Notes: generated by a model from the letters alone, not told the origin. A stretch of DNA of 64,000 nucleotides from HB2-32-21 sp041603535 (GCA_041603535.1 JBFIEE010000001.1:48883-112882), one strand, 5' to 3'; shown: positions 44,784-54,699, counted from the stretch's first letter. Numbers and translations are program-made.

Positions 44784-45878
44784 ATGATTTACGAAAATAC
44801 TAACCAGTTAGTGCTGGACAATCTCAACACCGCCGTCCTGCTGCTCGGCGAGGGGCTGGAGATCACCTATCTCAACCAGGCGGCGGAAAACCTGTTCGCC
44901 TCCAGCGCGCAGCGTTTGCTCCGCCTCAATGCAAGCACCCTGTTTACCGACTCCGAATCAAGGAAGAAGATTTTCGAAGATGCTCTGGCGAACAACCACC
45001 CATTCACCGAACGCAAGGCCAAGCTACTGCTTCCTGACCTCACTGAAATTACCGTTGATTATTCGGCAACACCGCTAAATATCAGTGCCGAAGCGAAATT
45101 GTTACTGGAACTGCATCCAATGGACAGGACCTTACGCATCGATCGCGAAGAAGCGCTTATTTCCGCCCACGACACTTCCCGCAATCTGATACGAGGCCTG
45201 GCGCATGAAATCAAAAACCCGCTTGGCGGTATTCGCGGCGCATCGCAGCTGCTCGCTCAGGAACTCGATCGCAGTGAGCTGGTGGAATACACAGATATCA
45301 TCATAACTGAGGTGGAACGGCTCAAAGACCTGGTTGATCGACTGCTGGGCCCGTCATTTCCCAGCAAGTTTTCGCCCGTCAATATTCACGAAGTGACCGA
45401 ACACGTTATTAAGCTGGTGCGCGCTGAAACAAATCGCAAGCTGCACATTTACAAAGACTATGACCCGAGTATCCCAGACATTCTGGGTGACCGGGAACAG
45501 CTTATTCAGGCAACCCTCAACCTCGTTCGCAACGCCATGCAGGCACTCGACAGCAGTGACAAAATTGGCAGCGGCGGGGAAATTGTTCTGCGTACTAGAA
45601 TCGTCAATCACATCACCATCGGCAAGCTGCAACACCGGGTGGTTTGTCGCCTGGACATCATCGACAACGGCCCAGGTATTCCCCCTGAATTTGCCGATCG
45701 AATTTTCTACCCGATGATCAGTGGGCGCGCCAACGGCAGCGGCCTGGGCCTACCCATCGCACAGGCCGCCATTAACCAACATCAAGGTTTAATTGAATGT
45801 GAAAGCCAGCCTGGCGAGACCAGGTTTTCAGTTTTCCTACCCCTAAGTCCCGTACATGACATGGAGCTAGCAGTATGA
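44784..45878 (+). CDS. glnL: Nitrogen regulation sensor histidine kinase NtrB
   Basis: Cytosolic kinase/phosphatase that phosphorylates NtrC when PII signals nitrogen shortage. From ATG 44784 (MIYENTNQLVLDNLNTAVLL) it has 364 residues, the NtrB norm; the frame is open upstream but not family-like. PAS domain (~8-115), H-box LAHEIKNPLGGIRGASQL with the phospho-His, N-box LNLVRNAMQAL, G1 IIDNGPGIP and G2 GSGLGLPIAQ. The start lacks a clear ribosome-binding site. It overlaps ntrC by 4 bases. Confidence 0.95.
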   Translation: MIYENTNQLVLDNLNTAVLLLGEGLEITYLNQAAENLFASSAQRLLRLNASTLFTDSESRKKIFEDALANNHPFTERKAKLLLPDLTEITVDYSATPLNISAEAKLLLELHPMDRTLRIDREEALISAHDTSRNLIRGLAHEIKNPLGGIRGASQLLAQELDRSELVEYTDIIITEVERLKDLVDRLLGPSFPSKFSPVNIHEVTEHVIKLVRAETNRKLHIYKDYDPSIPDILGDREQLIQATLNLVRNAMQALDSSDKIGSGGEIVLRTRIVNHITIGKLQHRVVCRLDIIDNGPGIPPEFADRIFYPMISGRANGSGLGLPIAQAAINQHQGLIECESQPGETRFSVFLPLSPVHDMELAV

Positions 45879-47272
45879 AACCGACAATCTGGATTGTCGA
45901 CGACGATAGTTCAATCCGCTGGGTCATGGAAAAGGCCCTGGAAAAAGCCGACTTAAAGGTACGCAGCTTCGCAGAGGCGCGCAGCCTGCTCGACTGCCTG
46001 GAAACTCACACACCCGATACGATTATCAGTGATATTCGCATGCCTGGCATTGACGGCCTGCACTTGCTCAAACAAATTCACAGCGAACGACCCGAACTAC
46101 CAGTTATCATCACGACCGCTCATTCAGACCTTGATAGCGCAGTAGCGGCCTACCAGGGCGGGGCCTTTGAATATCTGCCAAAACCCTTCGACGTCGATGA
46201 CCTGGTCACAGTCACACGCCGCGCGATTGCCTTTTCCCAGGAAAAGACTGCAAAAAATGTCACCTTAAAACCCATAGAGCAGACCGAGATCATCGGCGAA
46301 GCGCCTGCCATGCAGGAGGTGTTTCGTGCCATTGGCCGGCTTTCCCATTCTAATATCACGGTATTAATCAACGGCGAGTCGGGCACCGGCAAGGAACTGG
46401 TCGCCAAGGCGCTGCATCGCCACAGCCCGCGCAAAGAAGCGCCTTTTATCGCCCTTAACATGGCGGCAATCCCCCACGACCTTATTGAGTCGGAACTGTT
46501 TGGCCACGAAAAGGGCGCATTTACCGGGGCCGCGCAACGTCGCATAGGCCGGTTTGAACAGGCCGAGGGCGGCACATTATTCCTCGATGAAATTGGCGAT
46601 ATGCCAGCAGAAGCGCAAACACGACTGCTGCGCGTACTTGCTGATAGTGAATTTTATAGGGTCGGCGGACATACCCCCATCAAGGCAGATGTCCGCATTA
46701 TCGCCGCGACACACCAAAACCTGGAGAAGCTGGTTCAGGAGCACCGGTTTCGAGAAGACCTGTTTCACCGGCTCAATGTTATTCGTATTCACCTGCCCAA
46801 ACTGTCAGAACGCCGGGAAGACCTGCCCAAATTGATGGAGCACTTTTTACATCAATCGGCCAAGGAGCTGAACGTCGAGCCAAAAACCCTGTCCCCGGAG
46901 GCGGAAGCCTTCCTCGTCAATCAACCCTGGCCTGGCAACGTACGGCAACTCGAAAACACTTGCCGTTGGCTAACCGTCATGGCTGCGGGACGAGAAGTAC
47001 TGCTGCCCGACCTGCCACCCGAGCTTTACGAAAAGCCGAAAGAAACCACCAACGCCCCGGAAAACTGGGAGCGAGGTTTACGCCGCTGGCTCAATCATGA
47101 GTTCGCCAGGGGCAAGAAGAATGTGCTTGCCACAGCGCTGCCCGCCTTTGAGCGCGCAGCCATTGAAACAGCCCTGCAACACACCGCTGGACGTAAACGC
47201 GATGCCGCTGAACTACTGGGCTGGGGACGTAACACGCTGACCCGCAAACTGCAGGAGCTGAATATCGAGTGA
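45875..47272 (+). CDS. glnG: Nitrogen regulation response regulator NtrC
   Basis: Sigma54-dependent activator, 465 residues. Receiver domain (~1-120) with phospho-Asp in IISDIRMPGIDG and acidic pair VDDDSS; AAA+ domain (~140-370) with GESGTGKE, the sigma54-contacting GAFTGA loop and GGTLFLDEIGDMP; C-terminal Fis-type helix-turn-helix (KRDAAELLGWGRNTLTRKLQEL). It should act at the sites upstream of glnA (42236-42280) and ntrB (44625-44639). Start overlaps ntrB (ATGA). Confidence 0.97.
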   Translation: MKPTIWIVDDDSSIRWVMEKALEKADLKVRSFAEARSLLDCLETHTPDTIISDIRMPGIDGLHLLKQIHSERPELPVIITTAHSDLDSAVAAYQGGAFEYLPKPFDVDDLVTVTRRAIAFSQEKTAKNVTLKPIEQTEIIGEAPAMQEVFRAIGRLSHSNITVLINGESGTGKELVAKALHRHSPRKEAPFIALNMAAIPHDLIESELFGHEKGAFTGAAQRRIGRFEQAEGGTLFLDEIGDMPAEAQTRLLRVLADSEFYRVGGHTPIKADVRIIAATHQNLEKLVQEHRFREDLFHRLNVIRIHLPKLSERREDLPKLMEHFLHQSAKELNVEPKTLSPEAEAFLVNQPWPGNVRQLENTCRWLTVMAAGREVLLPDLPPELYEKPKETTNAPENWERGLRRWLNHEFARGKKNVLATALPAFERAAIETALQHTAGRKRDAAELLGWGRNTLTRKLQELNIE

Positions 47273-47314
47273 TCGTCGGCTGGCACGGCATAGCAGCGCG
47301 AAAGGGACCCTCTC

Positions 47315-47346
47315 TACTGATCTAACGCCGTACTGATCTAACGCAG
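47315..47346. repeat. 16-bp tandem duplication after ntrC
   Basis: TACTGATCTAACGCCG (47315-47330) is followed by TACTGATCTAACGCAG (47331-47346), 15 of 16 identical. Farther on, CGGTCGCCTCAAA (47399-47411) and CGGTCGTCTCAAA (47419-47431) form another near-duplicate. Both are in the 212-bp spacer between the convergent ntrC and secB genes, where no intrinsic terminator is evident. Confidence 0.85.
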
Positions 47347-47484
47347 CCCGGCTGCTACGCCTGGCCTGGTAATCCAGGCTAAGCTCACCAACCTGGTTCG
47401 GTCGCCTCAAATCTCGTGCGGTCGTCTCAAACAGAGCCAGACCAGGTACCGAGGCCTCACCCAGGCGCCAGTGCGGGCGCAGTG

Positions 47485-47994
47485 TCAGTTGAGCGTTTCT
47501 GGGCGTTTGCTGTCATCGGCAGGCTGACCCTGCCTGGCCAAGGCCTGCTGAAACAGCGCCTCAAAATTTACCGGCGGCAGCATCAAGGCAGGAAAGGTGC
47601 CGCGAACCACCAGGCTGTCCAGCAACTCGCGAGCGTAGGGAAATAAAATGGCGGGGCATTGCGTATTTAGCACCTGCGTTAACTGCTTGCTATCAAGACC
47701 AGCGATGACAAATATGCCCGCCTGCTGAATCTCGGCCAGATAGGCAACCTTGTCGTCTTCCTGCACCGAAATAGTCAGCTTGAGCACAACCTCATACCGA
47801 TCATCAGCCAGTTTGTGCACTTCTGTTGCCATATCCTGACCAACTTTTGGCTGCCACTGACGGGCGAATGCCGCTGCGCCGAGGGGCACTTCAAAAGATA
47901 AATCCTTGACAAAAATACGTTTAACCGCGAGTACGGTATTATCCACCTGATCAAGACCATCGCCACCCGTACCGGGTGCTTTTTGCGCCGTCAT
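47485..47994 (-). CDS. secB: Protein-export chaperone SecB
   Basis: Tetrameric chaperone that holds preproteins unfolded and delivers them to SecA. It has 169 residues. Conserved segments are FVKDLSFEVP, YEVVLKLTISVQ and the C-terminal CPAILFPYARELLDSLVVRGTFPALMLPPVNFEALF. A GGGAG site precedes ATG 47994. It lies downstream of grxC on the same strand, the usual rhodanese-grxC-secB order. Confidence 0.96.
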   Translation of the reverse strand: MTAQKAPGTGGDGLDQVDNTVLAVKRIFVKDLSFEVPLGAAAFARQWQPKVGQDMATEVHKLADDRYEVVLKLTISVQEDDKVAYLAEIQQAGIFVIAGLDSKQLTQVLNTQCPAILFPYARELLDSLVVRGTFPALMLPPVNFEALFQQALARQGQPADDSKRPETLN

Positions 47995-48142
47995 CTTAAC
48001 TCCCTACCCTTGTCATAACTTATAGTCACCTAACTCCATAGCGCTGCTTTGCGTACTCCTTCTAACCCAGAGCAATAAAATTTACCCAGACCTCGCTGCC
48101 TAGCTGATCTGTAATACCGATTTACCCGAAAACCCTGGACAG

Positions 48143-48409
48143 TCAGCCCGCGGTTAGACCTAGCAGCGTGTCTAGCTCTCCGCTGCCAGCCAATTGACGT
48201 AACTCGGTGTAACCGCCGACGTGGGTCTCGCCGATCCATATCTGCGGCACCGTATCTCTGCCACTGATTTGCTCCATATGCTCACGCAACTCACGATTGC
48301 CATCGACTGAAATATCCTCAAAGACGATGTTGCGTCCGGCCAGCAGGCTTCTCGCTGCCACGCAGTAGGGGCAAATCCTCGTGCCGTACAACACCACTTT
48401 ATTCGTCAT
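48143..48409 (-). CDS. grxC: Glutaredoxin 3
   Basis: 88-residue glutathione-dependent disulfide reductase. Active site CPYC in VVLYGTRICPYCVAARSLL, then the cis-Pro TVPQIWIGETHVGGYTEL glutathione-binding strand. It is 7 bp downstream of the rhodanese gene and ~150 bp upstream of secB; that spacer holds nothing recognisable. Confidence 0.96.
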   Translation of the reverse strand: MTNKVVLYGTRICPYCVAARSLLAGRNIVFEDISVDGNRELREHMEQISGRDTVPQIWIGETHVGGYTELRQLAGSGELDTLLGLTAG

Positions 48410-48416
48410 CTACCGT

Positions 48417-48827
48417 TCACCCCGCTACCACAGGCAGGCTCTGCGCGCGCCACTCGCCCATTCCACCCTGTAAACGTCGCACCTCAAACCCGGATGCGCG
48501 GAGCTTCCTGCCTGCGGAGGCAGAATGTTGACCCAGCTTGTCGACCAAAATTACCGTTTTTTGCCGATATTTTTCCAGCTCAGTCGCTCGGGCATCGAGC
48601 TTTGCCAGCGGAATATTCAGCGCATTGGCGATATGCCCCGCCTGATATTCCTTGCTGTCGCGAATATCCACCAGGATACCCGCGTCGCTGTTGACCAGTC
48701 GGGTTGCATCATGAACGGAGATTTGCTTGCCCGCTTTGGTCTGTTCAGTCATCGCGAACAGGTAAATAAGCACGAGCAGAGCACTGACCAATAGCCATTG
48801 CTCGCTGATGAAGATAAAAAAATCCAA
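48417..48827 (-). CDS. Membrane-anchored rhodanese-like protein (YibN-like)
   Basis: 136 residues: an N-terminal membrane helix (~8-26), a short basic linker and a rhodanese domain (~35-132). The domain has ILVDIRDSKEYQAGHIANALNIPLAKL, but the active-site loop position reads ILVDKLGQHSASAGRKL with no cysteine where catalytic rhodaneses carry one. It may therefore bind rather than transfer sulfur. Divergent from gpmI across a 201-bp spacer. Confidence 0.88.
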   Translation of the reverse strand: MDFFIFISEQWLLVSALLVLIYLFAMTEQTKAGKQISVHDATRLVNSDAGILVDIRDSKEYQAGHIANALNIPLAKLDARATELEKYRQKTVILVDKLGQHSASAGRKLRASGFEVRRLQGGMGEWRAQSLPVVAG

Positions 48828-49028
48828 TGTTCAACACCTCTAAAAGCCATAATCACCAACCACTCGCTGGCGGCGGCGTAGTATACACAAAGAGCCATAA
48901 ACGCAGCAGTTTGTCGCGCAATCCCAGCCCAATATCGGGTATCAAACCTTCTGCAGTCATGGAGTTTGACCACCTGAAAGTGTAATATCTGCATGTCCCA
49001 TCCACGCCTGAGTTGACCCCTATACATC

Positions 49029-50576
49029 ATGGAAATGCGCAAATCGCCACTGGTCCTTATTATTCTCGACGGCTGGGGTCATAGCGATTGCCATCACGCC
49101 AATGCCATTTATACCGCCAACACGCCGGTCTGGGACGAATTGTGGCGCAGCCATCCGCGCACATTGATTCACTGCTCAGGCACCGAAGTTGGACTTCCCG
49201 AAGGCCAGATGGGTAACTCCGAAGTTGGCCACATGACGATCGGTGCTGGTCGCGTTGTCTACCAAAATTTTACCCGTATCAACGCCGCCCTTAAAGATGG
49301 CAGTTTTCAACACAACGAGGCGTATACCCAGGCTATAGATAACGCGGTACAGGCTGACAAAGCCGTACACATAATCGGCTTATTGTCCCCGGGTGGAGTA
49401 CATAGCCACGAAGACCACTTGCTGGCCGCGCTTGATCTGGCAGCAAAAAGAGGCGCAAAAAAACTTTTCCTGCACGCCTTTCTTGACGGCCGCGACACAC
49501 CGCCACGCAGTGCCCGCCAGTCCATTGAAAAAGCCGAGAAAAAATTCGCCGCCATCGGCGTGGGACGAATCGCCAGCCTGTGTGGGCGTTACTACGCAAT
49601 GGATCGGGATGAACGCTGGGACCGAACCCAGCTCGCGTGGCGGCTGCTTGTCGAGGGCGAGGCTGAGCACGCTTCTGACAACGCTCTGACCGCTTTAGAG
49701 CAGGCCTACACCCGCGGCGAAAACGACGAATTCGTCAAGCCAACGCTAATCCGGAATTCCGCCCAACAAGCCGCAATCGTCGAGGACGGCGATTCAGTTA
49801 TTTTTATGAACTTCCGTCCTGACCGCGCCCGACAACTCACGCGAGCCTTTGTCGATAGCGCCTTTGACGGCTTTCCGCAGCCGATACGCCCAAGCCTGGC
49901 GGACTTCGTTATGACCACGGAATATGCCGATAACATTCAGGCTGCCTGTGCATACGGACCACAAACCACCCGCAATTCCTTCGGCGAATACCTGGCCAGT
50001 CTTGGTAAAACGCAGTTGCGTATCGCCGAGACCGAAAAGTATGCCCATGTGACATTCTTTTTTAGCGCGGGCCGGGAAGCCGAGTACCCCGGCGAGGACA
50101 GGATACTGGTGCCATCACCTGATGTTGCCACCTACGATTTATGCCCCGAGATGAGCGCGCATCAAATCACTGAGCAGTTGGTGACCGCCATTAACAACGG
50201 ATCCTATGACGCGATCATCTGTAATTTCGCCAATGGCGATATGGTCGGTCACACCGGCTTCTTCGATGCCGCCGTGACAGCGGTTGAAGTCATCGACCAG
50301 TGCCTGGCCGACATTACAACAGCCCTGAAGGCAACTGGCGGTCAATGTCTGATCACAGCAGATCACGGCAATGTCGAGAAAATGCAGAGCTCCGAGAATG
50401 GCCAGGCCTTGACTTCCCATACCACCGACCCCGTGCCCCTGGTCTATTTCGGCAATCAAAATATTCACCTTCGCGACGGCGGGAGCCTTGCCGATGTGGC
50501 ACCCACCATGCTGGCACTGCTTGATATTGCCCCCCCCGGAGAAATGACCGGGCATTCCTTGCTAACTACGGCTTGA
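49029..50576 (+). CDS. gpmI: 2,3-bisphosphoglycerate-independent phosphoglycerate mutase
   Basis: Manganese-dependent glycolytic mutase of the alkaline phosphatase superfamily, 515 residues. It starts with VLIILDGWGHS (metal-binding Asp), the catalytic Ser lies in MGNSEVGHMTIGAGR, and later metal ligands are in NFANGDMVGHTGF and LITADHGNVEKM. A second ATG six bases in (49035) is an equally good start. Its stop overlaps the TTG of the next gene, which suggests coupling. Confidence 0.96.
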   Translation: MEMRKSPLVLIILDGWGHSDCHHANAIYTANTPVWDELWRSHPRTLIHCSGTEVGLPEGQMGNSEVGHMTIGAGRVVYQNFTRINAALKDGSFQHNEAYTQAIDNAVQADKAVHIIGLLSPGGVHSHEDHLLAALDLAAKRGAKKLFLHAFLDGRDTPPRSARQSIEKAEKKFAAIGVGRIASLCGRYYAMDRDERWDRTQLAWRLLVEGEAEHASDNALTALEQAYTRGENDEFVKPTLIRNSAQQAAIVEDGDSVIFMNFRPDRARQLTRAFVDSAFDGFPQPIRPSLADFVMTTEYADNIQAACAYGPQTTRNSFGEYLASLGKTQLRIAETEKYAHVTFFFSAGREAEYPGEDRILVPSPDVATYDLCPEMSAHQITEQLVTAINNGSYDAIICNFANGDMVGHTGFFDAAVTAVEVIDQCLADITTALKATGGQCLITADHGNVEKMQSSENGQALTSHTTDPVPLVYFGNQNIHLRDGGSLADVAPTMLALLDIAPPGEMTGHSLLTTA

Positions 50577-51757
50577 GCGATTGCCTGGTGCCTGCAGGGC
50601 GATACGGCAAAACAATTTTAAAGGCAGCAGCATTTTTAGCGGTGACCGCTGCTATCGCACTTATCGGTCACGCTGCACAATCCTCGGACGATAAAGATAG
50701 AAAAAAGCTTGCCGTGCTGAAGCACGAGATCTCAGCTTTGCAAAAGCAACTTCGCCACACTGACAGCGAGCGAGGCCAGCAAGCCGAGAAGCTACGCAAA
50801 ACTGAACAAAAAGCGGCCCAGATACAACAAGCCTTACGTAAACTTGATCTGGAGATCGGTGCTCTCGATACCGACCTGGCAGGCCTCGCAGACAAGAAAA
50901 AAATCCTTGAAATAAACAAACACAAACAGTCCGAGCTGGTTGCCCGGGAACTGAGCGCAGCTTACCGGCTCGGTCGACAGGAACCATTAAAACTGCTTTT
51001 TAATCTGGAGAATCCCGACAAAGTCGGGCGCATGCTCCAATATTACCAATATATGATAACTGCCCGCAGCGATGTACTAAACAACTTCAAAAACACGCTT
51101 TCCGAAATAGCCAGCGTCGAGGCTGAACTGCTTGAAAAACAGGGAAAACTAAAAGAAAGCCAGGCGGCCTTTGTCACAGCCTCAGATAACCTTGCAATGG
51201 AACTGGAGGAGAGAAAGAATTTATTAGCTACTATTACCCGGCAAGCCGTCAATGAAAAAACTCGGCTAAGTACATTGAAACTGGAAAAAAGCCAACTCGA
51301 AAAACTCATCGCAAAACTTGAGGAAAACATCCGCAATCTGTCCATTCCGAGCGACACGCCATTTGTCACGCAACGAGGCAAATTGCCGTGGCCAGTGACG
51401 GGCACCGTTCAACATGGTTTTGGCTCCACTCGCAATACCAGCCTGGTGTGGTCCGGGTGGCTGCTGAGTGCCAGGGAGGCAAGCCCGGTAAAAGCCATTC
51501 ATCACGGCAGAGTGGTGTTCTCAGATTACCTGCGCGGCCACGGTTTGATGTTGATCATTGATCACAGCGGCGGCTACCTTAGCCTCTACGCCCATAACCA
51601 AATATTGCTCAAGGAGATTGGCGACTGGGTGTCAAGCGGCGAGGACATTGCCCGGGTTGGTAACACCGGCGGTCTGGCACAGAGTGCTCTTTATTTTGAA
51701 ATACGGAATAAAGGCAGGCCAGTTGACCCAAAAACCTGGTTGCAACCAAGGAAGTGA
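50573..51757 (+). CDS. envC: EnvC-like murein hydrolase activator (degenerate LytM)
   Basis: Periplasmic activator of cell-separation amidases. 394 residues from a TTG at 50573 that overlaps the gpmI stop: N-terminal membrane/signal segment (~18-38), long coiled coil (~45-265, Glu/Lys/Gln heptads) and a C-terminal M23/LytM domain (~280-394). The LytM metal ligands appear missing: the HxGxD position reads LVWSGWLLS and the HxH position reads YAHNQ, as in EnvC-type activators. The start is uncertain (GTG 50588 possible). The gpmI-envC-ctpA order is conserved in proteobacteria. Confidence 0.9.
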   Translation: MSDCLVPAGRYGKTILKAAAFLAVTAAIALIGHAAQSSDDKDRKKLAVLKHEISALQKQLRHTDSERGQQAEKLRKTEQKAAQIQQALRKLDLEIGALDTDLAGLADKKKILEINKHKQSELVARELSAAYRLGRQEPLKLLFNLENPDKVGRMLQYYQYMITARSDVLNNFKNTLSEIASVEAELLEKQGKLKESQAAFVTASDNLAMELEERKNLLATITRQAVNEKTRLSTLKLEKSQLEKLIAKLEENIRNLSIPSDTPFVTQRGKLPWPVTGTVQHGFGSTRNTSLVWSGWLLSAREASPVKAIHHGRVVFSDYLRGHGLMLIIDHSGGYLSLYAHNQILLKEIGDWVSSGEDIARVGNTGGLAQSALYFEIRNKGRPVDPKTWLQPRK

Positions 51758-51813
51758 TAGCGCCCAGGCCAGCCTCCCAGCTACACTTAACCAATCCAGG
51801 TCCAGGAATAATT

Positions 51814-53085
51814 ATGTCGTTAATAGCACGCTTACTGTGTGGCCTCCTCGTCATGACCTCCGTCGCCGCTAGCGGGGAAGACAAAGCCGAAGCGGCACGC
51901 CTGCCACTGGCTGAACTACAGCTTTTCGCTCAGGTTTTTGAACAGATCAAATCTTCCTATGTTGAAGAAATTGACGATAAAACATTGCTGGAGAACGCCA
52001 TCGTCGGCCTGCTCACGCAGCTGGATCCGCATTCTGCCTTCCTTAAGGAGGAGTCGTTCCAGGAGCTGCAGGAGCATACGTCCGGCGAATTTGGCGGCAT
52101 AGGTATCGAAGTCGGAATGGAAGGCGGATATGTCAAGGTTATATCGCCCATAGACGACACCCCCGCATCGCGGGCTGGTATTGAGCCTGGGGACCTGATC
52201 ATTAAGCTGAATGATCAATCGGTCCAGAGTATGGGCCTCGAGCAGGCTATCGAAATCATGCGCGGAGAAAAGGGCAGCACCCTGTCGCTCACGATTGCCC
52301 GAGAACACGCTGACGGACCACTGAACTTCACCCTGACCCGGGACATTATCAAGGTACTCAGTGTTCGCCAGCGGCTGATTGAGCCGGGCTTCGGCTACGT
52401 TCGCATCGCTCAGTTTCAGGCCAATACGGGCGTAGATTTCAAAAAGAGCCTGACCAAGCTAAACTCCAACGAAAAACCTCTCAAGGGTTTGATTCTGGAC
52501 CTGCGTAATAATCCGGGGGGATTGCTACCTGCTTCTATAGAAGTAGCTGATGCGCTAATCGATAAGGGCCTGATCGTCTACACTGAAGGCAGGGCTCCCA
52601 CGTCCCATAGCCAGTATTCCGCCACACCGGGAGACATGCTGCCGGGAATCCCCGTGGTAGTTTTGATCAACGGTGGCACCGCTTCAGCATCAGAAATAGT
52701 TGCCGGCGCCATTCAGGATCACCATCGCGGCGTGATAATGGGGACCGACAGTTTTGGCAAAGGCTCGGTGCAAAACGTTCTGCCCCTGGACGATGGTAGA
52801 GCCATAAAATTGACGACTGCAAGGTATTACACCCCTGCTGGAAGATCTATCCAGGCAGCCGGGATCAAGCCCGACATAACCGTTGTCAGAGCGGAAATTC
52901 GCGAATTTAAGGGTGAATTTCAAATGCGAGAGGCCAATCTCAACAAGCACCTAAGTGCTACGCAAGCAACTGGGGCCGAACCCAAAAGCGGTGGCCAGGG
53001 TGCAGCGGTTAGCGACAACCAGCTGTACGAGGCACTGAATTTGTTAAAAGGTTTGAATATCCTTGCAAAACAAAGTGTTGAATAG
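51814..53085 (+). CDS. ctpA: Carboxy-terminal processing protease CtpA (S41 family)
   Basis: Periplasmic serine protease with a Ser/Lys dyad, 423 residues from ATG 51814, preceded by AGGA. Signal peptide (~1-22), helical region with QLDPHSAFL, PDZ domain (~75-160, GGIGIEVGMEGGYVKVISPID), then the S41 core: the nucleophile in NGGTASASEIVAGA and the Lys in DSFGKGSVQ. YVRIAQF and LILDLRNNPGGLL are typical. A GTG at 51754 overlapping the envC stop is open but lacks the signal-sequence logic. Likely a regulator of cell-wall hydrolase turnover. Confidence 0.95.
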   Translation: MSLIARLLCGLLVMTSVAASGEDKAEAARLPLAELQLFAQVFEQIKSSYVEEIDDKTLLENAIVGLLTQLDPHSAFLKEESFQELQEHTSGEFGGIGIEVGMEGGYVKVISPIDDTPASRAGIEPGDLIIKLNDQSVQSMGLEQAIEIMRGEKGSTLSLTIAREHADGPLNFTLTRDIIKVLSVRQRLIEPGFGYVRIAQFQANTGVDFKKSLTKLNSNEKPLKGLILDLRNNPGGLLPASIEVADALIDKGLIVYTEGRAPTSHSQYSATPGDMLPGIPVVVLINGGTASASEIVAGAIQDHHRGVIMGTDSFGKGSVQNVLPLDDGRAIKLTTARYYTPAGRSIQAAGIKPDITVVRAEIREFKGEFQMREANLNKHLSATQATGAEPKSGGQGAAVSDNQLYEALNLLKGLNILAKQSVE

Positions 53086-53229
53086 CGGGATGACAATCTG
53101 GTATAAACACGCTCCGATCTAAGCTCTTGCCGGGACAGCTCAAATTTTAACCAATGACGGTGCCAGTCGGACGCAACTTCAGGTTCGCAATATTAGGTTA
53201 GTGCTGTCATTTGAGTCGAGGTAACAGGT

Positions 53230-53481
53230 ATGAGTAACGTTGTTTATATCAAGCGTGGAGGCGAGCAGAAAGAACTGCACGACGTCCCCACCCGCAGTAA
53301 CCGTTTTTTTAAACTGGCGGACAGCTGGTACTTCACCACGCGGGAAGGCGCTTCGATGGGCCCCTACGATTCTCACGCGATCGCGGAAAAGTCGGTGGCC
53401 GATTACGTCGAGTTTGCCCATAACGCGGCACCCCACATTCTGCGACTGCTGACACCGCCTGTGCAAGCCATGCGTGTTTAA
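53230..53481 (+). CDS. Small DUF6316-like protein
   Basis: 83 residues. The core R.NRFFKLADSWYFTTREGASMGPYDS closely follows the pattern I recall for DUF6316, small Pseudomonas-type proteins with an RxxRFxxxxxxWYFxTREgxxxGPF motif. The family assignment is from memory and should be searched. ATG 53230 has GAGGT upstream. Function unknown. Confidence 0.7.
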   Translation: MSNVVYIKRGGEQKELHDVPTRSNRFFKLADSWYFTTREGASMGPYDSHAIAEKSVADYVEFAHNAAPHILRLLTPPVQAMRV

Positions 53482-53632
53482 ACAGCGACCAGCCGTCTAT
53501 ACCTCTCCACCACACTGTCCTTAGCTGCTAACCGTCCATCTCACCCTGATCTCAAAGGGCGTGGTGGGCGCGAGGTGCACCCCCCATTCTTCGCCTGGCT
53601 GTTTGCACGCTGCGCTGTGCAATGCGGCCATT

Positions 53633-54406
53633 TCATCTGACCTCAATACCGTGCCGCGCCATGTAGTCTTTGGCTTCCTGAACACTGTGCTCGGCAAAAT
53701 GGAAAATACTGGCGGCCAATACGGCGTCAGCTCCACCTTTCTGGATACCGTCCACCAGGTGCTGCAATGTGCCCACCCCACCCGATGCAATGACGGGAAT
53801 ATTAACCGCCGTGCTAACCGCCTTCGTCAGGGCCAGATCAAACCCATCCTTCGTGCCGTCACGGTCCATGCTGGTCAGTAAAATTTCTCCAGCGCCGTAT
53901 TCCTCCATCTGTATCGCCCACGCTACCGCATCTATTCCCGTCGGCTCTCGGCCACCGTGAGTAAATATTTCCCACCGAGCAGGCTTGCGACCTGGGTTAG
54001 CTCGTTTGGCATCAATTGCAACAACGATGCACTGGGAGCCAAATCTGTCTGCAGCCTGCCTGACAAATTCAGGACTTTTAACCGCCGCCGAATTAATACC
54101 GACTTTGTCCGCCCCAGCCCTTAACAGAGCGCGTATATCTTCGAGGGTACGCACCCCGCCGCCAACCGTTAAGGGAATGAATACCTCACTGGCGATACGC
54201 TCGACAGTGTGGATGGTCGTATCACGTTTTTGATGACTCGCCGTTATATCGAGGAAGGTAATTTCATCCGCGCCCTCAGCATCGTAGCGGCGCGCTACTT
54301 CAACCGGATCACCGGCATCGCGGATATCAACAAACTTCACGCCTTTGACAACACGCCCGGCGTCTACGTCCAGGCAGGGAATAATACGTTTGGCTAACAC
54401 GGACAT
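53633..54406 (-). CDS. hisF: Imidazole glycerol phosphate synthase cyclase subunit HisF
   Basis: TIM-barrel cyclase using ammonia from HisH to make imidazole glycerol phosphate and AICAR. It has 257 residues. Start MSVLAKRIIPCLDVDAGRVVKGVKF; the catalytic Asp residues are in CLDVD and SMDRDGTKDGFD; the phosphate-binding VIASGGVGTL loop is intact. No hisA, hisH or hisI is adjacent in this window, so it is detached from the usual hisBHAF cluster on the shown flanks. A 293-bp spacer on its 5' side holds no credible gene. Confidence 0.96.
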   Translation of the reverse strand: MSVLAKRIIPCLDVDAGRVVKGVKFVDIRDAGDPVEVARRYDAEGADEITFLDITASHQKRDTTIHTVERIASEVFIPLTVGGGVRTLEDIRALLRAGADKVGINSAAVKSPEFVRQAADRFGSQCIVVAIDAKRANPGRKPARWEIFTHGGREPTGIDAVAWAIQMEEYGAGEILLTSMDRDGTKDGFDLALTKAVSTAVNIPVIASGGVGTLQHLVDGIQKGGADAVLAASIFHFAEHSVQEAKDYMARHGIEVR

Positions 54407-54699
54407 ACTACCGCTCCTGACCCTGAATCATCGCTGACATTACCGGACAGTATCCGCCCGGATCAAAGTATCCACTGCTTGTGGATGAAATTTCGCCACA
54501 TTGTCGACCGGAGCAAAAAACCGCACCTTACGGCATACAGACATGGATGCCGTACAAAATCGGGACGCCATTCTAGCACTGGAGATGTCGGGAAGTGCAG
54601 CTAACTTGAGTTCGCGCGCAGCGAAACTGAGTACTATCGAAAAACACATGTCGGCGTTTGGCCGCCAGATCATGTGCGCAATTAAACTAACAATTATTT

